Origin: Nitrospirota bacterium
GTDB taxonomy: Bacteria; Nitrospirota; Thermodesulfovibrionia; Thermodesulfovibrionales; UBA6898
Length of the DNA stretch: 37,628 nt
NCBI GenBank assembly: GCA_021811105.1
Contig: JAJZPM010000039.1
Location: forward strand, 1 to 37,628
Direction: 5' to 3'
Made by a program: the position numbers and the translations under genes. Below, piece after piece: positions 7,660-13,811 of this stretch; within the stretch, counting starts at the first letter, position 1, and every line of letters starts with the position of its first letter. Below the pieces are notes generated by a model. The model saw nothing but the letters and a program-made list of their open reading frames with translations, did not search any database and was not told where the DNA came from.

Positions 7660-9396
7660 TCACCAGTTGAAGACCTTGTCCAGATCTTCGTCCTTTACCC
7701 CGAAGGTGACATTGTGCGGAGCAAACTTCTCTGACTTGAAATACTCCGGCAACCGGTCCTGGGCGGCGGTAAAGCCGGCCTTTGCATTGAAATCCCGCTC
7801 CAGCGAGAGGACCTTTTTCCCGAGATCGGTCACGCCGTCACCGGTCAGATTCATGCCGTAGAAGGAATTGAGGAGATCGAGAAGCGCTTGGAAGGTGTCC
7901 GGCTGGTCGAGCACTGCAAAGGCTATGAAAAGACACATGCCTGTAGAGTCGATCGCAGCGGTAGCTATCTGGAGATTTCTGGATAGCTCGACCTGTCCCT
8001 CGGGCTTGAGCGCGTTTACGTCGCCTCCCACCTTCAGGACGTTCTGGGCAACCGCGTATCCTGCCGTGTGGTCTGCGCCCATCGGGCTTGTAGCATAGGT
8101 GACGCCGATACCCTGAACAGCGCGGGGGTCATAGGCAGGCATCGCCTGACCCTTGACCACAGGCACCCTCTCGACACCATAAGCCTTACCGGTAACAGCA
8201 GCGCCGCTGCCCAGTATGCGACCGAGATGCGTACCTTTGCCGACCTCATGTATCATCTGGACCGCTGCATCGGCATCGCCGAACTTGGCGATGCCCGCCT
8301 CCATGGCGACGGCGATGGTTGCGCCCATCTCAATGGTGTCGATGCCGTAATTGTCATCCAGGAAATCCATCATCGCAATTTTGTCCAGGTCGCTGATGCC
8401 GCAATTGCCTCCATGGGCCCAGACGGTTTCGTACTCGGGCTGTTTGGTGAGGAAGTGGCCGTCCTTGTCATTATATGTGCCGGAACACTGGATGACGCAG
8501 CCGCGGTGGCAGCCATGGGTCGGATTCGCCCCGCGCGTCTTCTCGGTTTCGGCCTGGGTCTCACCACTGATCTTCGCGGCGCCGTCGAAGCGGCCCTGTT
8601 TGAAGTTATACGTGGGATAACCTCCGACCTCATTGAGAATGTTCGTCAGCACATTCGTGCCATAGGCCGGAAGTCCCTGGCCTGTTACTGCATGGCTTTT
8701 GAGGCCGTCGACGAACCTCTTGTTTGCATCCTTGAATTTTTCAGGGTCTTTTGGGGACCGCATCGGCATGCCGGTATCGTCAAGGACAATAACCTTAACA
8801 CCCTTTGAACCCATGACCGCGCCCAGGCCGCCGCGTCCGGCATGGCGGGTAGGCCGTAATTCCATATCGGTAAATGCCACTGTCGCGGAGGCCATCTTCA
8901 TCTCTCCGGCAGGTCCGATCGAGATACAGGAGATCTTATCGCCGTATTCAGCCTTCATCTTTGCGATAAGATCATAATTGGGGAGCATTTTAAGACTGTT
9001 GTCGACTGAGATCTTTACCCCGTCCTTGTTGATAAAGACCTTGTAAAGGTCGTTGTTCTTCGGTTTCCCTTCAAGCACAATTGCGGCATACCCCAGCCGG
9101 GCCAGCACCTGGGAAGGCTGCCCTCCGGAGTTTGCCTCCTTAATACCGCCGGTAAGCGGACTCTTGCCGCCCACCGAAATTCGGCCGGACATGGCGCTTG
9201 CGGTCCCGCTCAGGAGTCCGGGGGCTATGACCAGCTTATTTTCGGCCCCCATCGGATGGGATAACGGCGGAACTTCCTTCGAAACAATCGCCGAGGTCAT
9301 GGCCCTGCCCCCAAACCCGGCATACTGGCCCAAAGGTGCTGTACTTGCCTTGGGGCCGCCGTCGGCCCCCATGTCGATTCTCAGAATCTTATCCAT
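7660..9396 (-). CDS. aor: Aldehyde ferredoxin oxidoreductase (tungsten-pterin enzyme)
   Basis: A 578-residue member of the aldehyde:ferredoxin oxidoreductase family. These cytoplasmic enzymes carry tungsto-bispterin and one 4Fe-4S cluster and oxidise aldehydes to acids, reducing ferredoxin. Visible hallmarks are the N-terminal LRIDMG...GQYAGFGGRAM, PLSHPMGAENKLVIAPGLLS (pterin-binding region), LRPTRHAGRGGLGAVMGSKG, cluster cysteines GCHRGCVIQCSG near residues 294-303, the fourth cysteine in DSTGMC near 487, and GVTYATSPMGADHTAGYA. The cysteine spacing is C-x3-C-x3-C rather than C-x2-C-x3-C as in the archaeal enzymes. The length fits the shorter bacterial type. GGGAGGA lies five bases before the ATG. 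The gene has its own promoter (9514-9542) and terminator. The physiological aldehyde is not deducible. Confidence 0.93.
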   Translation of the reverse strand: MDKILRIDMGADGGPKASTAPLGQYAGFGGRAMTSAIVSKEVPPLSHPMGAENKLVIAPGLLSGTASAMSGRISVGGKSPLTGGIKEANSGGQPSQVLARLGYAAIVLEGKPKNNDLYKVFINKDGVKISVDNSLKMLPNYDLIAKMKAEYGDKISCISIGPAGEMKMASATVAFTDMELRPTRHAGRGGLGAVMGSKGVKVIVLDDTGMPMRSPKDPEKFKDANKRFVDGLKSHAVTGQGLPAYGTNVLTNILNEVGGYPTYNFKQGRFDGAAKISGETQAETEKTRGANPTHGCHRGCVIQCSGTYNDKDGHFLTKQPEYETVWAHGGNCGISDLDKIAMMDFLDDNYGIDTIEMGATIAVAMEAGIAKFGDADAAVQMIHEVGKGTHLGRILGSGAAVTGKAYGVERVPVVKGQAMPAYDPRAVQGIGVTYATSPMGADHTAGYAVAQNVLKVGGDVNALKPEGQVELSRNLQIATAAIDSTGMCLFIAFAVLDQPDTFQALLDLLNSFYGMNLTGDGVTDLGKKVLSLERDFNAKAGFTAAQDRLPEYFKSEKFAPHNVTFGVKDEDLDKVFNW

Positions 9397-9513
9397 ATGT
9401 TCCTCCCATAGTTCGAAAAGCTGTTTTCAGAATTCCCGTTATCGCGTAACAAACTGGAATTTACCCATTAAAGAATTGATATTCATGTAAAAAGCTATAA
9501 GCCCTCTCTTCAA

Positions 9514-9542
9514 ACTATAGATGAAGGGAATCGCTTTGTCAA
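9514..9542 (-). promoter_or_regulatory. Promoter of the aldehyde oxidoreductase gene
   Basis: On the minus strand TTGACA (complement of 9537-9542) and TATAGT (complement of 9514-9519) are exactly 17 bases apart, near sigma-70 consensus. Transcription would start near 9507, leaving a leader of about 110 bases. I see no known riboswitch fold in the leader. Confidence 0.8.
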
Positions 9543-9570
9543 ATGCAAATAATTCATATAACATAAACGC

Positions 9571-9595
9571 AAAAAGACCCACCAAAAAGGGGTCT
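9571..9595 (-). terminator. Second terminator-like hairpin downstream of the SWIB gene
   Basis: AGACCC (9575-9580) pairs with GGGTCT (9590-9595). On the minus strand the stem is followed by TTTTTG. It lies about 85 bases beyond the main terminator at 9681-9714, so it may back it up or end a small transcript arising between them. Confidence 0.5.
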
Positions 9596-9680
9596 CACAT
9601 CGATATCTCGCCGGAGAGTCGTGAACCGCACCGCAAGCTTTCCCCTGATTCGGGGATAGATAAGAAGGGCCTCAGCACGA

Positions 9681-9714
9681 AAAAAAGGCAGGAGGGGCGA
9701 GCCTTCCTGCCTTT
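9681..9714 (-). terminator. Terminator of the SWIB-domain gene
   Basis: A ten-base perfect stem (AAAGGCAGGA at 9684-9693, TCCTGCCTTT at 9705-9714) with an 11-base loop. On the minus strand it is followed by a seven-T run. It lies 16 bases after the stop codon. Confidence 0.85.
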
Positions 9715-9729
9715 GTCGCAACTTGTTTC

Positions 9730-10116
9730 TTAACTGAGGTGTTTATTTACCAGCTTCGTCATCTCGAACATCGAGACCTGTTTTTTTCCGCCGAATACGG
9801 CAGCAAGGTTTGCATCGGCGTTGATGTTCCTCTTGTTCGTCGCATCCTGAAGCTTGTTCTTCTTGATGTACGCCCAGAGCTTCTTGGTGACCTCGGTCCT
9901 CGGAATCGCTTTACTTCCTACGATCTTCGCAAGCGCTTCACTCGGCTGCATCGCCTTCATAAATGCGGGATTCGGAGCTCTCTTCTTTGCGACCTTCTTC
10001 GCGGGAGCCGCCTTTTTTACAGGCTTCTTGGCTGCCGCTTTCCCCTTCGCCGCTGTCTTCGCAGCTGTTGCCTTCTTGACCGGCTTCTTCGTCGCTGTCT
10101 TCCCCTTTGCTGCCAT
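9730..10116 (-). CDS. SWIB/MDM2-domain protein with histone-H1-like basic tail
   Basis: A 128-residue protein in two parts. Residues 1 to about 50 are almost only Lys, Ala, Pro and Thr (KKPVKKA repeats), like histone H1 or bacterial HU-type tails, and would bind nucleic acid without sequence preference. From about residue 55 to the end is a SWIB/MDM2 domain (PSEALAKIVGSKAIPRTEVT, LWAYIKKNKLQDATNKRNIN, LAAVFGGKKQVSMFEMTKLV). That fold is found in eukaryotic chromatin remodellers and in small proteins of Chlamydia and some other bacteria. The start is set at 10116 because AAGGAGG lies six bases upstream; an ATG at 10119 is adjacent. Longer frames lack a binding site. A role in nucleoid organisation is inferred from composition. 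A TATAAT (complement of 10186-10191) may be its -10 element. Confidence 0.88.
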   Translation of the reverse strand: MAAKGKTATKKPVKKATAAKTAAKGKAAAKKPVKKAAPAKKVAKKRAPNPAFMKAMQPSEALAKIVGSKAIPRTEVTKKLWAYIKKNKLQDATNKRNINADANLAAVFGGKKQVSMFEMTKLVNKHLS

Positions 10117-10409
10117 CATTTTCCTCCTTGATGATTTGGGATTAAGGATTCTGCTCTCCCGGTGTCCGGAGTGCATTTGCATAGAATTATACAACAATTC
10201 CATTCGAAAATCTCCCAAAAACTGTAAAGCTGCCGGTATCGCGGGGGCCGGCCCATCCGATGCGAGAAATACGCGCCCGGGCCTCCTTACTTCCGCAAGC
10301 CGCAGCAGGCAGTACGTTGTCCAGGTAGCGCCCGGCTGTATTGCGTGATATAAGTAACTAAGACCGACCGATCAAACTGTCAGTGCAGTGCTTAAGAAGA
10401 GGAGGAGAC

Positions 10410-10931
10410 ATGAAAAGATTACTTTGTATCGCCGCAATATTGGCGGTTTTTTTTGCTTTAGCGGTAACGCAAGCCGAGTCCCAGGATGATTACACTTTTA
10501 TCTCGACCCCGGGGGGCACCCGGATCTGTCTCGGCACATGGGTACCGCCGCGCTCCGTAGGTCTGGCCGGCGAATGCGAAGGAGAGATCATGACTTTTTC
10601 TCAGCTCTCCGCAGTGTCGAACAAGCAGAGCGTAGACAGGCTCGATCAGGTAGTTCTGTCTCTCGAGGCGATCGACCAGAAAATGGCGATCAACAACGAG
10701 CAGATCAGCAGGCTTATCAATGCCACCGTCAGCACCCAGGCGTCGATCGACCGGCAGGTCAGTCAGGCCGGTGATTTTCTGCGTGGGGCTATTGCACGGA
10801 GATTCGATGCGCTGCCCAAAGAACTGCTCTCAAATGAGTCATTCAAGGAAGCGCTGTCAAAGCTGAAAGCAGACATTCTGGCTGAAGTCGAGAAGAAGTT
10901 CCCGGCCAGGCAGTCTCCGCCGGCAAAATAA
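10410..10931 (+). CDS. Secreted coiled-coil protein of unknown function
   Basis: A 173-residue exported protein. The ATG at 10410 follows GGAGGAG, and the N-terminus MKRLLCIAAILAVFFALAV is a clear signal peptide with cleavage likely near AES. The mature part starts with a small domain carrying two cysteines (ICLGTW and GECEGE), perhaps a disulfide. It then turns into a long polar helix rich in heptads (LDQVVLSLEAIDQKMAINNE, ISRLINATVSTQASI) with coiled-coil character, ending in a Pro/Lys tail. I do not recognise a family. It lies 68 bases upstream of sorA on the same strand, but sorA has its own promoter, so a functional link is only possible. Confidence 0.7.
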   Translation: MKRLLCIAAILAVFFALAVTQAESQDDYTFISTPGGTRICLGTWVPPRSVGLAGECEGEIMTFSQLSAVSNKQSVDRLDQVVLSLEAIDQKMAINNEQISRLINATVSTQASIDRQVSQAGDFLRGAIARRFDALPKELLSNESFKEALSKLKADILAEVEKKFPARQSPPAK

Positions 10932-10949
10932 GCGCGCTCCGTCGGATTG

Positions 10950-10978
10950 TTGTCAACTCTTCTTTTCTGTGCTATATA
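10950..10978 (+). promoter_or_regulatory. Promoter of sorAB
   Basis: TTGTCA at 10950-10955 and TATATA at 10973-10978 are separated by 17 bases. They lie 21 bases ahead of sorA, whose AAGGAGG ribosome binding site follows directly. Confidence 0.65.
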
Positions 10979-10999
10979 GAGAACAATAAGGAGGACACC

Positions 11000-12190
11000 A
11001 TGGGCCCAGCGAATTTTTCCCGCAGGAATTTCCTGAAGGCGGCCGGGGCGGTCAGCGCGATGGCGGCGGTGCACGGGTTTCCGGCAGAACTTTTGGCATA
11101 TGAACGGAGGATGGCGCGGTTTCCGGAGAAGACCGACTTGATTCTCCTCACTTCGAGACCGCCTCAGCTCGAAACCCCGCTTTCGTATTTTAAAGAGATG
11201 ATCACCCCGAACGAGGCGCTTTTCGTCCGCTGGCATATCGCCAACGTCCCCACCTCGGTCGACGTGAACGAGTGGAGGCTGAAGGTGGGGGGCAATACCG
11301 AAAAAGAACTGGCACTTTCGCTGGCCGACCTCAAGAAGTTAGAAAAGGTCACCTTCACCGCAGTCATCCAGTGCTCGGGCAACGGACGTAGTTTCTTCGT
11401 ACCTCCGGTCGCGGGAGGCGAATGGGGCGACGGGGCTATGGGCAACGTCACATGGACCGGGGCCAGGTTACGGGACATTTTGAATTCCGCCGGGCTTAAG
11501 GCAGGCACGGTCGACGTCTCCTTTAACGGCCTCGACAAACCGCCGCTTCCGACCGTCCCTGACCTTGTCAAGAGCCTTCCCGTGGACAAGGCGATGGAAG
11601 AGGACCTAATCGTCGCATACGAGATGAACGGTAAGCCCCTGACGATGCTGAACGGCTTCCCTGCGAGACTGATCGTGCCGGGCTGGTACGCTACCTACTG
11701 GGTAAAATCACTTAGCGACATTACCGTGCTTTCAAAACCATTCGAAGGCTTCTGGGTAAAGTCGGCGTACCGCATCCCCGAGACCGATTGCGGCTGCGTA
11801 CCCCCGGGGACCACGCCGAAGAAGACGGTACCGATCAACCGGATGACTACCAGGTCGCTGATTATCGATCCGTCCGCTTCATCAGAACTCACCCTGAACA
11901 AACCGGTCACGATCATGGGCGTCGCCTTCTCGGGCGGACGGGGCATACAGGACGTGATCGTTTCGGTCGACGGAGGAAAGAGATGGGAGGAAACGCGGCT
12001 GGGTGAAGACAAGGGCAAGTATTCCTGGCGACAGTTCTTCTATGAATGGAGGCCGGCAAAGCCGGGCAGATATGCCTTGATGGCGCGTGCTACAGACACG
12101 ATCGGCGAATCGCAGCCATTCGAGGGCCTCTGGAACCCCGCCGGCTACCTCTGGAACAAAGTGGAAAAAACCGAAGTCGTGGTGAAATAG
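11000..12190 (+). CDS. sorA: Sulfite dehydrogenase-type molybdopterin oxidoreductase
   Basis: A 396-residue periplasmic molybdenum enzyme of the sulfite oxidase family. The N-terminus has a Tat motif (SRRNFLK, residues 7-13) followed by an Ala-rich helix, so it is exported folded with cofactor. Family motifs in order: NEALFVRWHIANVP, VIQCSGNGRS with the molybdenum-binding Cys near residue 125, WGDGAMGNVTWTGARLRDIL, GFPARLIVPGWYATYWVKSL, then the C-terminal dimerisation domain (PVTIMGVAFSGGRGIQDVIV, YALMARATDT). Length and domain order match SorA-like proteins. A c-type cytochrome follows after nine bases, as in SorAB, so electrons from sulfite would pass to that haem. The true substrate could be another oxyanion or sulfoxide; sulfite is the family default. 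Confidence 0.88.
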   Translation: MGPANFSRRNFLKAAGAVSAMAAVHGFPAELLAYERRMARFPEKTDLILLTSRPPQLETPLSYFKEMITPNEALFVRWHIANVPTSVDVNEWRLKVGGNTEKELALSLADLKKLEKVTFTAVIQCSGNGRSFFVPPVAGGEWGDGAMGNVTWTGARLRDILNSAGLKAGTVDVSFNGLDKPPLPTVPDLVKSLPVDKAMEEDLIVAYEMNGKPLTMLNGFPARLIVPGWYATYWVKSLSDITVLSKPFEGFWVKSAYRIPETDCGCVPPGTTPKKTVPINRMTTRSLIIDPSASSELTLNKPVTIMGVAFSGGRGIQDVIVSVDGGKRWEETRLGEDKGKYSWRQFFYEWRPAKPGRYALMARATDTIGESQPFEGLWNPAGYLWNKVEKTEVVVK

Positions 12191-12199
12191 GAGGGGGCC

Positions 12200-12517
12200 A
12201 TGAAAAAACTCATTATTCTATCGCTCATGCTCGCAGTCGCCGGGTTCGCGTATGCGGCAGAAAAAGACGCCGTACACTCTATTGAGATCCCCGTTGTCAA
12301 GACCGAACTGAGGGCCGGGGAAGGCATGGACACGACCGAGAAGTATTGCTCTATCTGCCACAGCCTCGACTACATCACTATGCAGCCGAAATTTCCGAAG
12401 GCCACATGGGTCGTAGAAGTAAACAAGATGATAAAGGTGATGGGAGCGCCGATCCCCGAAGCAGACGCAAGAGTAATAATCGACTATCTGTCCGCGCAGT
12501 ACGGGACGGGAGGTTAA
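12200..12517 (+). CDS. sorB: Monohaem cytochrome c subunit of sulfite dehydrogenase
   Basis: A 105-residue periplasmic cytochrome. MKKLIILSLMLAVAGFAYA is a signal peptide. One haem site, CSICH, lies at residues 50-54, and a candidate distal Met is in VMGAPIPEADA. The pattern GEGMDTTEKYCSICHSLDYI followed by MQPKFPKATWVVEVNKMIKV is the SorB-like form. AGGAGG precedes ATG 12200, nine bases after the sorA stop, so the genes are one operon. It should take electrons from the molybdenum subunit and pass them to the respiratory chain or another periplasmic carrier. Confidence 0.87.
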   Translation: MKKLIILSLMLAVAGFAYAAEKDAVHSIEIPVVKTELRAGEGMDTTEKYCSICHSLDYITMQPKFPKATWVVEVNKMIKVMGAPIPEADARVIIDYLSAQYGTGG

Positions 12518-12641
12518 ATCTAATATTGGACAAAAGCCGGGCAGCAACGCCGAAAAAGTCTTGTAATGACGACATGATTTTGTATTGCTTTCACGTGGCC
12601 GCAGTAGTAATATCAGGCACCTGTGAGGTAAACTCTGATGC

Positions 12642-12820
12642 TAGAGGGCGGATATGCTGAAAAACACCATACAATCGGCAGGATTAGATTATGATTCACG
12701 TAAACGCAAATCTGACGCATAGTGTTTTCTTCAAAAGGAGGTCTGGTAAGTCCGTTGTTTTTATCCCGAAAGCCTTCGGGACTCAACTATGGCTGTTTTT
12801 CAGCCCATCCGCCCTCTTTT
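12642..12820. mobile_element. MITE-like element with imperfect terminal inverted repeats
   Basis: The left end (from 12642) reads TAGAGGGCGGATATGCTGAA and continues AAACA-CCATA. The right end, read backwards from about 12820, is the same with two mismatches and one gap over some 28 bases. The 175-180 base interior has no gene but holds a CCCGAAAGCCTTCGGG hairpin. TA lies at the left tip and near the right tip, as for IS630/Tc1-type targets, but no exact target duplication could be fixed. The 12518-12641 flank shows no gene. Confidence 0.6.
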
Positions 12821-12882
12821 AGATATTTTTGTGTACAATTGAACGGTAAACACCAAATCCAAAGGAAGAGCTGGGGGGGCAA

Positions 12883-13515
12883 TTGAATATCGGGATAATA
12901 GGCTCTGGCAAGATGGGAAGCGGCCTCGGCAAATTGTGGGCACAGAAGGGACACCACGTCTTCTTCAGTTTTTCGAGGGACCCGAAAAAACTGGCGGCGC
13001 TCGCGGAATCAAGTCCCGGGTGCCGCGCCGGGACGCCGGCTGAGGCGGTCGCCGCAAGCGAGGTCGTGCTCCTCTCTACAGTCTGGGCCGCAGTGGAAGA
13101 GGCACTGAAGGCTGCAGGCGAAATAAAGGATAAGATCGTCATTGACTGTACCAATCCCCTGAAACCCGACCTGAGCGGCCTCGCTGTGGGGACCACAACC
13201 TCGGCGGGCGAGGAGGTCGCAAAACTCATTCCGTATTCCAGGGTGGTAAAGGCATTCAACACCGTCTTCGCTGAAATCTACCATTCCGAAACACGCCTGT
13301 TCGGATCGCGCAGACCTACCATGTTTTTCTGCGGCGATGACGCAAGGGCAAAATCGACCGTGTCGGCGCTTGCAAACGAGATCGGATTCGAACCGATAGA
13401 TGCGGGCACTCTTGCCTGTGCGCGGTACCTCGAACCTCTTGCGATGCTCATGATCCAGCTGGGTCACAAACAGGGTCTGGGCACGAACATCGCACTCAGT
13501 CTCATCCACCGCTGA
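12883..13515 (+). CDS. NADP/F420-dependent oxidoreductase-like protein
   Basis: A 210-residue Rossmann protein of the NADP oxidoreductase/F420-dependent group (relatives of archaeal Fno). IGIIGSGKMGSGLGKLWAQK is the dinucleotide loop. FSFSRDPKKL after strand two has the Ser/Arg pair expected for NADP. KIVIDCTNPL, VVKAFNTVFAEIY and ARYLEPLAMLMIQLG are family blocks. The start is TTG at 12883 after a G-rich site (GGGGGG, seven bases upstream); no ATG is available near it. In bacteria without coenzyme F420 such proteins are uncharacterised reductases, so the electron partner is open. It appears monocistronic, with an upstream mobile element and a hairpin-rich gap downstream. Confidence 0.8.
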   Translation: MNIGIIGSGKMGSGLGKLWAQKGHHVFFSFSRDPKKLAALAESSPGCRAGTPAEAVAASEVVLLSTVWAAVEEALKAAGEIKDKIVIDCTNPLKPDLSGLAVGTTTSAGEEVAKLIPYSRVVKAFNTVFAEIYHSETRLFGSRRPTMFFCGDDARAKSTVSALANEIGFEPIDAGTLACARYLEPLAMLMIQLGHKQGLGTNIALSLIHR

Positions 13516-13811
13516 GGGGCGGATCGTCTCGTCTCAAACCGTAATAAGGCAGTCGGAAGAGCGCCCCTCGCTCTAAAGGCCGCTCTTCGCCGCTTTTCCG
13601 ACCGCAGGAATCTAGGTTCAACGCTCCTCTGTCTGGTGTATAATACTTCATTCTCTTAATTGGAGTCTGTGCATAAATTCAAAGTTGTCATCCTCGGGCT
13701 TGACCCGGGGATCCAGACTTCCCGGAAAACACTGGATTCCCGCTTACTGACTGCGGGAATGACAAACAAAAAAAAGACTTTGTACACAGACACTAATTAT
13801 CCTTATGGGTT
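13516..13811. other. Intergenic region with hairpin, possible promoter and repeat
   Basis: An imperfect hairpin (GAAGAGCG...CGCTCTTC, about 13556-13590) may end the preceding gene. TATAAT at about 13638 with a weak TTCAAC 16 bases earlier could drive the P-type ATPase gene. The 13685-13765 repeat lies between that promoter and the ATPase start. Confidence 0.4.
13685..13765. repeat. Dispersed inverted-repeat element, family B copy 1
   Basis: The element starts TTGTCATCCTCGGG and ends CGGGAATGACAA, with internal GGATCCAG and CTGGATTCCCGC arms, so it folds on itself over 81 bases. The right arm (GATTCCCGC...GCGGGAATGAC) recurs in inverse form at 33288-33367. Confidence 0.7.

Noticed and set aside
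8068-8808. A 246-codon plus-strand frame
   Set aside because: Lies fully inside the aldehyde oxidoreductase gene on the opposite strand; no ribosome site and no recognisable protein.
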